A stretch of 39,988 bases of DNA from Streptococcus ferus DSM 20646 (lineage in GTDB: Bacteria > Bacillota > Bacilli > Lactobacillales > Streptococcaceae), in NCBI RefSeq assembly GCF_000372425.1, contig NZ_AQVD01000008.1, positions 1 through 39,988 on the forward strand. Direction: 5' to 3'. Of the stretch, positions 8,076 to 17,752 are shown in pieces. Below the pieces are notes generated by a model. It saw nothing but the letters and a program-made list of their open reading frames with translations. It did no database searches and was not told the DNA's origin. Position numbers and translations under genes: made by a program. Positions within the stretch are counted from its first letter, which is position 1; each line of letters begins with the position of its first letter.

Positions 8076-8152
8076 GCTTTCTTGAAATCTTGTCCAAGAA
8101 AGCTTACAGCAGTTAAATCAAACTTTTTAAGTCGGATTTAGCTGCTCTTTTT
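8076..8152 (+). ncRNA. Structured rpoB leader with terminator-like hairpin (possible Lacto-rpoB RNA)
   Basis: The 5' leader of rpoB folds into two hairpins. The first has a perfect 9-bp stem (GCTTTCTTG 8076-8084 with CAAGAAAGC 8095-8103). The second is a 12-bp stem with one G-U pair (AGCAGTTAAATC 8108-8119 with GATTTAGCTGCT 8135-8146), a small inner hairpin ACTT-TTT-AAGT, and a C-T5 tail, so it looks like an intrinsic terminator 130 bases before rpoB. A conserved 'Lacto-rpoB' RNA motif upstream of rpoB is described for Lactobacillales. I infer this is that element but did not align it. It may act as an attenuator of RNA polymerase synthesis. Confidence 0.6.
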
Positions 8153-8280
8153 GTGCCTATTTTGGGGTGTTTAGGGGAAATGTTACCCATATTTAAAGAT
8201 TCTAAAAATTCACAGAAAAAGACAAAAGTGATATTGTTTTGGCTTGTTCAGCAAGTCTAGAAAGAAGAAGGAGACAAAAC

Positions 8281-11200
8281 TTGGCAGGACATGAAGTTCG
8301 ATACGGGAAACACCGTACACGTCGTAGTTTTTCAAGAATCAAAGAAGTTCTTGATTTACCTAATTTAATTGAGATTCAGACCGATTCATTCCAAGACTTT
8401 TTGGATACAGGTCTCAAGGAAGTTTTTGAAGATGTGCTTCCTATTTCTAATTTTACGGATACTATGGAGCTTGAGTTTGTTGGTTATGAAATCAAGGAAC
8501 CAAAGTACAGCTTAGAAGAAGCGCGTGCTCATGATGCCCATTATTCCGCCCCTATTTTTGTGACCTTCCGCCTGATTAATAAAGAAACGGGTGAAATTAA
8601 GACACAGGAAGTGTTCTTTGGCGATTTCCCGCTTATGACGGAGATGGGAACCTTTATTATCAATGGTGCAGAGCGGATTATTGTTTCTCAGCTGGTGCGC
8701 TCGCCAGGTGTTTACTTCAATGACAAGGTAGATAAAAACGGTAAAGTTGGTTATGGTTCAACCGTTATTCCCAACCGCGGAGCATGGCTTGAATTGGAAA
8801 CAGATGCTAAAGATATCGCCTACACACGTATTGACCGCACGCGTAAGATTCCATTTACAACCCTTGTCCGTGCGCTAGGCTTTTCTGGTGATGATGAAAT
8901 CATTGATATCTTTGGCGACAATGATTTGGTGCGTAACACAATCGAGAAAGATATTCATAAAAATTCCAATGATTCTCGTACAGATGAAGCGCTGAAAGAA
9001 ATCTATGAGCGCCTCCGTCCAGGAGAACCTAAAACAGCGGATTCTTCACGCAGCCTTTTGATTGCTCGCTTCTTTGATGCTCGCCGCTATGATTTGGCAG
9101 CTGTTGGCCGTTATAAAATTAATAAAAAATTAAACGTCAAAACCCGTCTCTTGAATCAAGTTCTTGCTGAAAACTTGGTAGATCCAGAAACAGGAGAAAT
9201 CCTTGTGGAATCAGGTACGGAACTGACGCGCTCAGTACTGGATTCAATTGCGGAACATTTAGACGGTGATTTGAATAAAATTGTCTACACCCCAAATGAC
9301 TACGCCGTTTTAACCGAACCGGTTGTTTTGCAGAAATTCAAAGTTGTATCACCGCTTGATTCGGAACGTGTGGTGACGATTATTGGCAATGCTAATCCAG
9401 ACGACAAGGTGCGTCATCTGACACCGGCAGATATTTTAGCGGAGATGTCTTACTTCCTTAACCTGGCTGAAGGGCTTGGTAAGGTTGACGATATCGACCA
9501 TTTAGGGAACCGTCGTATCCGTGCAGTAGGTGAGCTGTTAGCGAACCAATTCCGTATTGGTTTAGCGCGTATGGAGCGCAATGTCCGTGAACGGATGTCT
9601 GTTCAGGACAATGAGGTTTTGACACCGCAGCAAATTATCAATATTCGCCCGGTCACAGCAGCGATTAAAGAATTCTTTGGTTCTTCTCAGCTGTCACAGT
9701 TCATGGATCAGCACAACCCGCTGTCTGAGCTCTCCCATAAACGTCGTTTATCAGCCTTAGGACCTGGTGGTTTGACCCGTGACCGTGCGGGCTATGAGGT
9801 ACGTGACGTACACTACACCCATTATGGCCGTATGTGCCCTATCGAAACGCCAGAAGGACCAAATATTGGTCTGATTAATAACTTGTCTTCTTACGGTCAC
9901 CTGAATAAATATGGCTTTATTCAAACCCCTTATCGAAAAGTAGATCGTGAAACAGGTGTGGTTACCAATGACATTGAATGGCTGACGGCCGATGAAGAAG
10001 ATGAATTTACAGTAGCTCAGGCTAATTCAAAACTCAATGAAGATGGTACATTTGCTGAGGAAATCGTTATGGGACGCCATCAGGGAAATAACCAAGAATT
10101 TCCATCCGACAGCGTTGAGTACATGGATGTTTCTCCGAAACAGGTTGTTGCTGTGGCGACAGCGTGTATTCCTTTCCTTGAAAATGACGACTCTAACCGT
10201 GCCCTCATGGGGGCTAACATGCAGCGTCAGGCTGTGCCATTGATTGATCCTAAAGCACCTTTTGTGGGTACTGGTATGGAATATCAAGCGGCGCATGATT
10301 CAGGAGCTGCTGTCATTGCCCAACACGATGGTAAAGTCACTTATTCAGATGCAGACAAGGTTGAGGTTCGTCGTGAGGATGGCAGTCTGGACGTCTATCA
10401 AATTACCAAATTCCGTCGTTCTAACTCTGGAACAGCTTATAACCAACGGACCTTGGTTAAAGTGGGTGATCTGGTTGAAAAAGGAGACTTCATCGCTGAT
10501 GGTCCTTCCATGGAATTGGGAGAAATGGCTCTGGGACAAAACCCAGTTGTTGCCTATATGACTTGGGAAGGTTATAACTTCGAGGATGCTGTTATCATGA
10601 GTGAACGTCTGGTCAAGGACGATGTCTATACCTCTGTTCACTTAGAAGAGTTTGAATCTGAAACACGTGACACCAAACTTGGTCCTGAGGAAATCACTCG
10701 TGAAATTCCTAATGTGGGTGAAGAAGCCCTTAAGAACCTTGATGAAATGGGAATTATTCGCATTGGAGCAGAGGTTAAGGAAGGCGATATCCTTGTTGGT
10801 AAAGTCACACCTAAAGGGGAGAAAGATCTTTCTGCTGAAGAACGTCTCTTGCATGCTATCTTTGGTGACAAGTCACGCGAGGTTAGAGACACTTCTCTGC
10901 GTGTTCCTCACGGTGGTGATGGTGTTGTTTGTGATGTGAAAATCTTTACCCGCGACAATGGCGATGAGCTTCAATCTGGTGTTAACATGTTGGTTCGTGT
11001 CTACATTGCTCAAAAACGTAAAATTAAAGTCGGGGATAAGATGGCCGGACGTCACGGGAACAAGGGTGTCGTTTCAAGAATTGTACCTGTTGAAGATATG
11101 CCTTACCTGCCAGATGGAACACCTGTTGATATCATGCTGAACCCACTTGGGGTACCATCACGGATGAATATTGGTCAGGTTATGGAACTCCACCTCGGTA

Positions 11201-11844
11201 TGGCGGCACGTAATTTAGGTATTCATATTGCGACGCCAGTCTTTGATGGAGCCAGCTCAGAAGACCTTTGGGAAACTGTCAGAGAAGCTGGCATGGATTC
11301 TGATGCCAAGACCGTTCTTTATGATGGCCGTACTGGAGAGCCTTTTGATAACCGTGTATCTGTTGGTGTCATGTACATGATTAAACTCCACCACATGGTT
11401 GACGACAAACTCCATGCCCGTTCTGTAGGTCCATACTCTCTGGTTACGCAACAACCTTTAGGTGGTAAGGCGCAGTTCGGTGGACAACGTTTCGGTGAAA
11501 TGGAAGTTTGGGCGCTGGAAGCCTATGGGGCCTCAAATGTTCTTCAGGAAATCTTGACTTACAAGTCAGATGATGTGACAGGCCGTCTTAAGGCTTATGA
11601 AGCTATCACCAAAGGGAAACCAATTCCAAAACCAGGTGTACCCGAGTCCTTCCGAGTTTTGGTTAAGGAATTGCAATCGTTAGGCCTTGATATGCGTGTC
11701 CTTGATGAAGATGACAGAGAAGTGGAACTTCGCGATCTTGATGAAGGGGAAGATGACGACGTGATGCACGTTGATGATCTTGAAAAAGCACGTGCGAAAC
11801 AAGTTCAAGAAGCGATTGAATTCTCAAACGAAGAAGAGAAATAA
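8281..11844 (+). CDS. rpoB: RNA polymerase beta subunit
   Basis: 1187-residue catalytic core subunit of RNA polymerase. The rare TTG start at 8281 is chosen because AGAAGGAG lies 8 bases upstream and the protein then begins [20 protein letters not shown], as in other streptococci. The frame stays open 14 codons upstream without support. The rifampicin-binding region ([20 protein letters not shown], about residues 468-487, continuing [10 protein letters not shown]) carries the usual susceptible-type residues. Other landmarks are [53 protein letters not shown] and the acidic C-terminus. It is transcribed with rpoC, 67 bases downstream. Confidence 0.98.
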   Translation: MAGHEVRYGKHRTRRSFSRIKEVLDLPNLIEIQTDSFQDFLDTGLKEVFEDVLPISNFTDTMELEFVGYEIKEPKYSLEEARAHDAHYSAPIFVTFRLINKETGEIKTQEVFFGDFPLMTEMGTFIINGAERIIVSQLVRSPGVYFNDKVDKNGKVGYGSTVIPNRGAWLELETDAKDIAYTRIDRTRKIPFTTLVRALGFSGDDEIIDIFGDNDLVRNTIEKDIHKNSNDSRTDEALKEIYERLRPGEPKTADSSRSLLIARFFDARRYDLAAVGRYKINKKLNVKTRLLNQVLAENLVDPETGEILVESGTELTRSVLDSIAEHLDGDLNKIVYTPNDYAVLTEPVVLQKFKVVSPLDSERVVTIIGNANPDDKVRHLTPADILAEMSYFLNLAEGLGKVDDIDHLGNRRIRAVGELLANQFRIGLARMERNVRERMSVQDNEVLTPQQIINIRPVTAAIKEFFGSSQLSQFMDQHNPLSELSHKRRLSALGPGGLTRDRAGYEVRDVHYTHYGRMCPIETPEGPNIGLINNLSSYGHLNKYGFIQTPYRKVDRETGVVTNDIEWLTADEEDEFTVAQANSKLNEDGTFAEEIVMGRHQGNNQEFPSDSVEYMDVSPKQVVAVATACIPFLENDDSNRALMGANMQRQAVPLIDPKAPFVGTGMEYQAAHDSGAAVIAQHDGKVTYSDADKVEVRREDGSLDVYQITKFRRSNSGTAYNQRTLVKVGDLVEKGDFIADGPSMELGEMALGQNPVVAYMTWEGYNFEDAVIMSERLVKDDVYTSVHLEEFESETRDTKLGPEEITREIPNVGEEALKNLDEMGIIRIGAEVKEGDILVGKVTPKGEKDLSAEERLLHAIFGDKSREVRDTSLRVPHGGDGVVCDVKIFTRDNGDELQSGVNMLVRVYIAQKRKIKVGDKMAGRHGNKGVVSRIVPVEDMPYLPDGTPVDIMLNPLGVPSRMNIGQVMELHLGMAARNLGIHIATPVFDGASSEDLWETVREAGMDSDAKTVLYDGRTGEPFDNRVSVGVMYMIKLHHMVDDKLHARSVGPYSLVTQQPLGGKAQFGGQRFGEMEVWALEAYGASNVLQEILTYKSDDVTGRLKAYEAITKGKPIPKPGVPESFRVLVKELQSLGLDMRVLDEDDREVELRDLDEGEDDDVMHVDDLEKARAKQVQEAIEFSNEEEK

Positions 11845-11853
11845 TGACTGAGG

Positions 11854-11878
11854 GGCTGACATCAGGGGTTCCTGAGCC
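11854..11878 (+). other. Small hairpin in the rpoB-rpoC gap
   Basis: TCAGG and CCTGA pair around GGTT, with an outer GGC/GCC pair. There is no T tract, so it is more likely a processing or stability element than a terminator. This reading is tentative. Confidence 0.35.
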
Positions 11879-11911
11879 AGCTCTTGATTATAAAAGAAAG
11901 GTAATAACTAA

Positions 11912-14900
11912 GTGGTTGACGTAAATCGTTTTAAAAGTATGCAAATCACATTAGCCTCACCCAACAAGGTTCGTTCTTGGTCCTATGGTGAAGTTAAAAA
12001 ACCTGAAACAATCAATTACCGCACGTTAAAACCAGAACGCGAAGGACTTTTTGACGAAGTTATCTTCGGCCCGACAAAGGACTGGGAATGTGCCTGTGGT
12101 AAATACAAACGTATCCGTTACAAAGGGATTGTCTGCGATCGCTGCGGAGTTGAAGTTACACGTGCTAAGGTTCGCCGGGAACGTATGGGGCATATCGAGC
12201 TGAAAGCACCAGTTTCTCATATCTGGTATTTCAAGGGCATTCCAAGCCGGATGGGCCTTACTCTTGATATGAGTCCCCGTGCTCTGGAAGAAGTCATCTA
12301 TTTTGCGGCTTATGTGGTTATTGACCCTAAGGAAACACCGCTTGAGCCCAAATCTCTCCTGACAGAACGCGAGTACCGCGAAAAGCTGCAGGAATACGGA
12401 CAGGGATCTTTTGTGGCCAAAATGGGGGCTGAAGCAATCCAAGACCTTCTGAAACGTGTGGATCTGGAAAGCGAGATTGCAGAACTCAAAGAAGAGCTTA
12501 AAACAGCTTCTGGACAAAAACGTGTGAAGGCAGTTCGTCGTTTGGATGTTTTAGATGCCTTCCAAAAATCAGGTAATAAACCAGAGTGGATGGTGCTCAA
12601 CATTCTTCCAGTGATTCCGCCGGATCTACGTCCAATGGTCCAACTGGACGGCGGCCGCTTTGCGGCGTCAGACTTGAACGACCTTTACCGTCGTGTCATT
12701 AACCGTAATAATCGTTTGGCGCGTCTTTTGGAACTCAATGCTCCTGGTATCATTGTGCAAAATGAAAAGCGTATGCTTCAGGAAGCTGTTGATGCCTTGA
12801 TTGATAATGGGCGTCGCGGTCGTCCGATTACCGGACCAGGTAGCCGTCCATTGAAATCGTTAAGCCATATGCTGAAAGGGAAACAGGGGCGTTTCCGTCA
12901 AAACCTACTCGGAAAACGTGTTGATTTCTCAGGCCGTTCCGTAATTGCTGTTGGACCGACCCTGAAGATGTACCAGTGCGGTGTACCGCGTGAAATGGCG
13001 ATTGAACTCTTCAAGCCTTTTGTCATGCGTGAAATTGTTGCGCGTGATATTGTTCAAAATGTTAAGGCAGCAAAACGTCTGATTGAGCGTGGAGATGACA
13101 GAATTTGGGATATTCTTGAGGAAGTCATCAAAGAACACCCTGTTTTGCTGAACCGCGCACCGACCCTTCACCGTTTAGGGATTCAGGCTTTTGAACCCGT
13201 CTTAATTGATGGTAAGGCGCTTCGCCTTCACCCGTTGGTATGTGAAGCCTACAATGCTGACTTTGATGGGGATCAGATGGCCATTCACGTGCCTCTCTCA
13301 GAAGAAGCTCAAGCTGAAGCACGTCTTTTAATGCTTGCGGCCGAACATATCCTTAATCCTAAAGATGGTAAACCGGTTGTAACGCCTTCACAGGATATGG
13401 TACTGGGTAACTACTATCTGACGATGGAAGATGCCGGTCGCGAAGGCGAAGGCATGGTCTTTAAGGATCGTGATGAGGCTGTTATGGCTTACCGCAATGG
13501 TTATGTTCATTTGCACAGCCGTGTCGGTTTGGCTGTCGACAGTATGCCAGACAAGCCTTGGACGGATGAGCAGAAGCATAAAATCATGATTACAACTGTC
13601 GGTAAGATTCTCTTTAACGATATCATGCCAGCAGATCTTCCTTATCTACAGGAGCCAAATAACGCCAATCTGACTGAGAAAACACCAGATAAGTATTTCT
13701 TGGCACCAGGTTCTGATATCAAGGAAGCGATTAAGAATTTGGAATTAAACATTCCATTCAAAAAGAAAAATCTCGGAAATATTATTGCTGAAACCTTTAA
13801 ACGTTTCCGGACAACAGAGACATCTGCTTTCCTAGACCGTTTGAAAGATCTCGGCTATTACCATTCAACATTGGCTGGTTTGACCGTAGGTATAGCCGAT
13901 ATTCCAGTTATTGACAATAAACAGGAAATTATTGATGCTGCTCACCATCGCGTTGAAGAGATTACCAAGGCTTTCCGTCGTGGTCTGATGACGGATGATG
14001 ACCGTTACGAGGCTGTTACAGCAACTTGGCGCGATGCTAAGGAGCAACTCGAAAAACGTTTGGTTGAGACACAGGATCCTAAGAATCCAATCGTTATGAT
14101 GATGGATTCAGGCGCCCGTGGTAATATTTCCAACTTCTCCCAGCTTGCCGGTATGCGTGGTCTGATGGCAGCACCGAATGGTCGTATCATGGAACTTCCT
14201 ATCCTGTCTAACTTCCGTGAAGGTTTATCAGTTCTGGAAATGTTCTTCTCAACTCACGGTGCTCGTAAAGGGATGACCGATACGGCGCTTAAGACAGCCG
14301 ACTCAGGTTATCTGACCCGTCGTTTAGTTGATGTGGCACAGGATGTTATTATTCGTGAAGATGACTGCGGTACTGATCGTGGACTGACCATTACAGCGAT
14401 TACCGATGGTAAAGAAGTGACAGAGACACTTGAAGAGCGTCTTCAAGGCCGCTACACGAAGAAATCAGTTCGCCATCCAGAAACAGGAGAAGTACTTGCT
14501 GCCCCTGATACCCTGATTACAGAAGATATGGCTCGTCAGATTGTTGCGGCTGGAGTTGAAGAGGTTACGATTCGCTCTGTCTTTACATGTAATACCCGTC
14601 ACGGGGTCTGCCGCCACTGTTATGGGATTAACTTAGCCACAGGTGATGCGGTGGAGGTTGGTGAAGCAGTCGGCACCATTGCAGCCCAATCTATCGGTGA
14701 ACCTGGTACTCAGTTAACCATGCGGACCTTCCATACGGGTGGTGTTGCCTCTAATGCCGACATCACACAAGGTCTTCCACGTATTCAAGAAATCTTTGAA
14801 GCCCGCAATCCTAAAGGTGAAGCGGTTATTACAGAGGTTAAGGGTGAGGTTACTGCTATTGAAGAAGATGCTTCAACCCGTACGAAGAAGGTCTTTGTTA

Positions 14901-15547
14901 AGGGAGCGACTGGTGAAGGAGAATATACCGTACCATTTACCGCTCGGATGAAGGTTGAAGTGGGCGATGAGGTTCATCGTGGTGCGCCATTGACAGAAGG
15001 TTCAATCCAGCCCAAGCACCTCCTTGAGGTACGTGACACACTTTCTGTTGAGACCTACCTGCTTGCTGAAGTCCAAAAAGTTTATCGCAGCCAAGGGGTT
15101 GAAATCGGAGATAAGCATATCGAGGTAATGGTACGTCAGATGCTGCGTAAGGTTCGCGTCATGGATCCAGGTGATACCGATCTCCTGCCAGGAACCTTAA
15201 TGGATATTTCCGACTTTACGGATGCGAATAAGGAAATTGTCATTTCTGGCGGTATTCCTGCGACCAGCCGTCCGGTTCTTATGGGAATTACTAAGGCCTC
15301 TCTTGAGACCAATTCCTTCTTGTCGGCAGCTTCCTTCCAGGAAACAACGCGTGTCCTGACGGATGCAGCTATCCGTGGTAAAAAAGACCACCTGCTTGGT
15401 CTTAAGGAAAATGTTATCATTGGTAAGATTATCCCAGCTGGTACAGGTATGGCGCGTTATCGCAATATCGAACCGCAAGCTGTCAATGAAATTGAAATCC
15501 TTGAAGCAAGTGCAGATGAACTTGTTCCGCAATCTGTTGAAGACTAA
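11912..15547 (+). CDS. rpoC: RNA polymerase beta' subunit
   Basis: 1211-residue subunit that holds the active-site magnesium. The N-terminal zinc finger uses Cys-60, Cys-62, Cys-75 and Cys-78. The catalytic loop [12 protein letters not shown] has Asp-450, Asp-452 and Asp-454. The second zinc site is [11 protein letters not shown], and the trigger-loop and bridge-helix region includes [16 protein letters not shown]. The start is GTG at 11912, giving [12 protein letters not shown], with AAGAAAGG upstream. The gene ends at a strong terminator. Everything is as expected for the family. Confidence 0.98.
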   Translation: MVDVNRFKSMQITLASPNKVRSWSYGEVKKPETINYRTLKPEREGLFDEVIFGPTKDWECACGKYKRIRYKGIVCDRCGVEVTRAKVRRERMGHIELKAPVSHIWYFKGIPSRMGLTLDMSPRALEEVIYFAAYVVIDPKETPLEPKSLLTEREYREKLQEYGQGSFVAKMGAEAIQDLLKRVDLESEIAELKEELKTASGQKRVKAVRRLDVLDAFQKSGNKPEWMVLNILPVIPPDLRPMVQLDGGRFAASDLNDLYRRVINRNNRLARLLELNAPGIIVQNEKRMLQEAVDALIDNGRRGRPITGPGSRPLKSLSHMLKGKQGRFRQNLLGKRVDFSGRSVIAVGPTLKMYQCGVPREMAIELFKPFVMREIVARDIVQNVKAAKRLIERGDDRIWDILEEVIKEHPVLLNRAPTLHRLGIQAFEPVLIDGKALRLHPLVCEAYNADFDGDQMAIHVPLSEEAQAEARLLMLAAEHILNPKDGKPVVTPSQDMVLGNYYLTMEDAGREGEGMVFKDRDEAVMAYRNGYVHLHSRVGLAVDSMPDKPWTDEQKHKIMITTVGKILFNDIMPADLPYLQEPNNANLTEKTPDKYFLAPGSDIKEAIKNLELNIPFKKKNLGNIIAETFKRFRTTETSAFLDRLKDLGYYHSTLAGLTVGIADIPVIDNKQEIIDAAHHRVEEITKAFRRGLMTDDDRYEAVTATWRDAKEQLEKRLVETQDPKNPIVMMMDSGARGNISNFSQLAGMRGLMAAPNGRIMELPILSNFREGLSVLEMFFSTHGARKGMTDTALKTADSGYLTRRLVDVAQDVIIREDDCGTDRGLTITAITDGKEVTETLEERLQGRYTKKSVRHPETGEVLAAPDTLITEDMARQIVAAGVEEVTIRSVFTCNTRHGVCRHCYGINLATGDAVEVGEAVGTIAAQSIGEPGTQLTMRTFHTGGVASNADITQGLPRIQEIFEARNPKGEAVITEVKGEVTAIEEDASTRTKKVFVKGATGEGEYTVPFTARMKVEVGDEVHRGAPLTEGSIQPKHLLEVRDTLSVETYLLAEVQKVYRSQGVEIGDKHIEVMVRQMLRKVRVMDPGDTDLLPGTLMDISDFTDANKEIVISGGIPATSRPVLMGITKASLETNSFLSAASFQETTRVLTDAAIRGKKDHLLGLKENVIIGKIIPAGTGMARYRNIEPQAVNEIEILEASADELVPQSVED

Positions 15548-15567
15548 ACCGATTGATTCGAGGACGT

Positions 15568-15603
15568 AAAAGGACCCGAGACTGATGTCTCCGGTCCTTT
15601 TTG
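15568..15603 (+). terminator. Terminator of rpoBC
   Basis: AAAAGGACC-C-GAGAC pairs with GTCTC-C-GGTCCTTTT around TGAT, with a single C-C mismatch, and is followed by TTGTTTTG. Confidence 0.9.
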
Positions 15604-15682
15604 TTTTGTGAAAAAAAGTCATTTATTCATCAAGTCAAATAATTTGATAAGCAAATTATTTTTCATCGGCAATGAATTTGGT

Positions 15683-15688
15683 TATAAT
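15683..15688 (+). promoter_or_regulatory. -10 element upstream of the DUF1033 gene
   Basis: TATAAT in GGTTATAATAA, 24 bases before the ATG. No clear -35 is seen. Confidence 0.6.
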
Positions 15689-15712
15689 AAACACCATAAA
15701 GGAAGTATTTTT

Positions 15713-16081
15713 ATGTATCAAGTAATCAAAATGCACGGTGATATGGAACCTTGGTGGTTCTTGGATGGTTGGGAAGACGATATTATTGAGGTCAGTGAGT
15801 TTGATGACTATTATGAGGCCTTGAAATACTATAAGGAAGAATGGCGCAGACTGTACCAGAAAATGCCCAGTTTTATCAGTAAAAGCAGTGTGATGACCGC
15901 TTTTTGGGACCAAGACGATAAGGAATGGTGCGAGGAGTGTGATGACTATCTTCAGCAGTTTCATTCTTTGCTCCTCTTGACAGATTGGCATAAAATTCCT
16001 AAAAAATGGTATCGGCCGGGTTATGACCGTCGTAATGATCACCCTCACCACAAACCGGCCTGTCCTTTAATCAGCAAATAG
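15713..16081 (+). CDS. DUF1033 family protein
   Basis: 122-residue soluble, strongly acidic protein rich in Trp and Tyr (MHGDMEPWWFLDGWEDDIIE, later FWDQDDKEWCEECDDYLQQF). I recognise it as the DUF1033 family, which in streptococci lies just upstream of the comG (comYA/cglA) operon. No function is known and no catalytic motif is visible. The start at 15713 has AAAGGAAG at the right distance; an open frame upstream of it reads through the promoter and is not used. The Cys pair in WCEECDD and the His-rich tail (NDHPHHKP) might bind metal, but this is only a suggestion. It has its own -10 at 15683-15688. Confidence 0.85.
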   Translation: MYQVIKMHGDMEPWWFLDGWEDDIIEVSEFDDYYEALKYYKEEWRRLYQKMPSFISKSSVMTAFWDQDDKEWCEECDDYLQQFHSLLLLTDWHKIPKKWYRPGYDRRNDHPHHKPACPLISK

Positions 16082-16102
16082 GGGGGTCAAAGGGTTATTT
16101 CC

Positions 16103-16228
16103 TAGGATGGTGCTGCTTTAAGACAGGTGAAGAGAGGTGGCTGACCTAAAAAACTAATCAGTACAACCTCTTTAAACTAACGACTATCCTATAAGAAACT
16201 AGGTATTTTTACTCTAGTTTCTTTTTTT
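16103..16228 (+). ncRNA. Candidate structured RNA ending in a terminator
   Basis: This gap between the DUF1033 and PepSY genes has nested pairing that no gene explains. An outer 9-bp helix (TAGGATGGT 16103-16111 with ACTATCCTA 16183-16191, one G-U) encloses AGAGGT (16133-16138) with ACCTCT (16166-16171), and inside that CTGA with TCAG. A terminator follows at once (16193-16228). It could be a small RNA or the structured 3' end of the DUF1033 mRNA. No clear promoter is seen within it, and I do not recognise a known RNA family. Confidence 0.4.
16193..16228 (+). terminator. Intrinsic terminator
   Basis: 10-bp perfect stem (AAGAAACTAG with CTAGTTTCTT), an 11-base loop and a run of T's. It ends transcription from DUF1033 or from the candidate RNA before it. 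Confidence 0.88.
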
Positions 16229-16245
16229 AAAACTTTTTGCCTTGA

Positions 16246-16290
16246 TTCATCTTCTGTTCATTTTTGGGTTGTATACTTAAGCTATAAAAT
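16246..16290 (+). promoter_or_regulatory. PepSY gene promoter with direct repeats for an OmpR-type regulator
   Basis: TTCAT occurs at 16246-16250 and again at 16257-16261, exactly 11 bases apart, as for tandem half-sites of OmpR/PhoB regulators. A -10 of the form TATAAA or TAAAAT (16283-16290) follows about 22 bases later with no good -35, the layout of an activated promoter. The obvious candidate regulator is the one encoded at 17060-17752. Confidence 0.5.
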
Positions 16291-16319
16291 AAAAATCATT
16301 TAAAAGTGAGGTATTTCAT

Positions 16320-16916
16320 ATGTTACGTAAAAAAGCAATTGTTTTAGGGATGTCAGGTCTTGTTGTGGCAGCCGGTGTGGTTTTTTCAGTAAAAGCTGCT
16401 CAGGCTGACAGCGATCTTAGTGCATCAGATATCAGCAAGGCAAAAATTTCCTTGGTCAAGGCAAGTGAGCTTGCCCTTAAAGAGGCTCAGTCAGGAAAAG
16501 TGGTTGCTGTTGACATTGATGACGAAGGAAGCAGTCTGCGCTATGATGTTACCGTCTTAACAGATAAGGCTGAGAAAGATTATACGATTGATGCCAATTC
16601 GGGCGAAGTTTTACGTTCTTCCAACGAAAAACTGTCTTCGACCGATACCGAAGAAAAAGAGTTAGCTAAAGCCAGCCCTAAGATAAGCTTGTCTGAACTT
16701 CAGACATCCTTAACGAAGAAATATTCTGGTTACAAAGTGGTCAATGTCGATCTTGAGTATAAGGGGACAAAGCTGGTTTATGATGTTGAACTTGTCAGCG
16801 ACAGCAAAGAAATCAAGGCTGTCGTGGATGCTAATACAGGCAAGGTGACTAAAGAACAGACGGTTAGTCTCAATCAAGATGACGACCGCCATGACGAAGA
16901 TCATGATGAGGATTAA
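16320..16916 (+). CDS. Secreted PepSY-domain protein with acidic metal-binding-like tail
   Basis: 198 residues. An N-terminal signal peptide (RKKAIVLGMSGLVVAAGVVF, then SVKAAQADS) probably cleaves after AQA. Two PepSY repeats follow: about residues 45-92 (KASELALKEAQSGKVVAVDI to IDANSGEVLR) and 125-180 (SLSELQTSLTKKYSGYKVVN to VDANTGKVTKE). The C-terminus is an Asp/Glu/His run (DDDRHDEDHDED), suited to binding divalent cations. There is no lipobox, so it is probably released or cell-wall retained. It precedes a two-component system, and a TTCAT direct repeat in its promoter suggests control by that system. PepSY proteins beside sensor kinases are often accessory sensors or protease inhibitors. 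The domain call is firm; the function is inferred. Confidence 0.85.
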   Translation: MLRKKAIVLGMSGLVVAAGVVFSVKAAQADSDLSASDISKAKISLVKASELALKEAQSGKVVAVDIDDEGSSLRYDVTVLTDKAEKDYTIDANSGEVLRSSNEKLSSTDTEEKELAKASPKISLSELQTSLTKKYSGYKVVNVDLEYKGTKLVYDVELVSDSKEIKAVVDANTGKVTKEQTVSLNQDDDRHDEDHDED

Positions 16917-16926
16917 GTCTTTGACT

Positions 16927-16951
16927 GAAACCTAAGTTTGTCTTAGGTTTC
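16927..16951 (+). terminator. Probable terminator after the PepSY gene
   Basis: 10-bp perfect stem GAAACCTAAG with CTTAGGTTTC around a 5-base loop. The tail TTCTTGTG is only moderately T-rich, so some read-through into the regulator gene is possible. Confidence 0.7.
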
Positions 16952-17022
16952 TTCTTGTGTCCAGCAAAATCCATTGGTTTTATTTGTGGTCGATGACCTT
17001 TTAAAAAGACCGTTTAATAGGT

Positions 17023-17028
17023 TATAAT
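17023..17028 (+). promoter_or_regulatory. -10 element of the response regulator gene
   Basis: TATAAT in GGTTATAATATAG, 31 bases before the start. A small palindrome GGTC-GAT-GACC (16988-16998) lies upstream and could be an operator. Confidence 0.6.
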
Positions 17029-17059
17029 ATAGAAAAGACTCAAAAAGGGATAAGGTGAT

Positions 17060-17752
17060 ATGAAATTATTACTGGTTGAAGATGAGAGGGATTTGAATCA
17101 GAGTTTGACGAAATTGCTCAAGAAAAATCAGTTTAGTGTTGATTCGGCTTTTGACGGTCAGGATGCACTTGATTATCTGGCGGTAGGTGATTATGATGTC
17201 ATTATCCTGGATGTCATGATGCCAAGAATGGACGGTTTTCAGTTTATTCAGCGTTTGAGGCGGGATAATCATAAGGTAGCTGTTTTGATGCTGACTGCCA
17301 GAGATGCCCTGGAAGACCGAATTAAGGGGCTTGATTTGGGAGCGGATGATTATGTGATCAAACCGTTTGAATTTGAGGAGCTGTTGGCGCGTATCAGGGC
17401 TATGCTGAGGCGCCGTTACCGACCATCAGCCGATAATTGCCTTAAACTGGGCAGGATTACTTTGGATATGTCCAAGAAGCTGGTGTTGAAAGAAGGGGAA
17501 ATCATTGAACTCACCGCTAAGGAATACGAAGTCTTAGAGTATCTGGCCCGCAATCAAAATCAGGTTTTATCCAGAGAGAAGATCAGAAATCACGTTTGGG
17601 ATTTTGATTATGAGGGTGAATCAAATATTATTGATGTTTTAATCAAGAATATCAGGCGTAAAATAGGAGACAGCCGACAGGATTCGCTTATTCAGACAAA
17701 GAGAGGTTTGGGTTATGTCATTTGGCAAAAAGATGTCCATCTTGAAGACTAG
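17060..17752 (+). CDS. OmpR-family response regulator
   Basis: 230 residues. The receiver domain (1-115) has acidic pocket Glu-7 and Asp-8, phosphoacceptor Asp-51 in VIILDVMMPRMDG, the conserved Thr in MLTARD and Lys in DDYVIKPF. The winged-helix DNA-binding domain (about 125-225) ends in the typical SLIQTKRGLGYVIWQ. The next gene is its kinase, overlapping by 38 bases. Likely targets are its own promoter and the PepSY gene, where TTCAT repeats 11 bases apart are seen. I cannot assign a named system. From memory, S. mutans UA159 does not have this pair at this position. Confidence 0.93.
   Translation: MKLLLVEDERDLNQSLTKLLKKNQFSVDSAFDGQDALDYLAVGDYDVIILDVMMPRMDGFQFIQRLRRDNHKVAVLMLTARDALEDRIKGLDLGADDYVIKPFEFEELLARIRAMLRRRYRPSADNCLKLGRITLDMSKKLVLKEGEIIELTAKEYEVLEYLARNQNQVLSREKIRNHVWDFDYEGESNIIDVLIKNIRRKIGDSRQDSLIQTKRGLGYVIWQKDVHLED

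Noticed and set aside
10027..10641. Several open frames of 70-105 codons on both strands inside rpoB
   Set aside because: They lie within the conserved rpoB coding frame, have no ribosome sites of their own and show no recognisable domain. They are frame shadows.
12026..12603. Minus-strand open frames of 163 and 97 codons in rpoC
   Set aside because: They are antisense to strictly conserved rpoC residues, lack ribosome sites and have Cys/Phe-rich low-likelihood composition.
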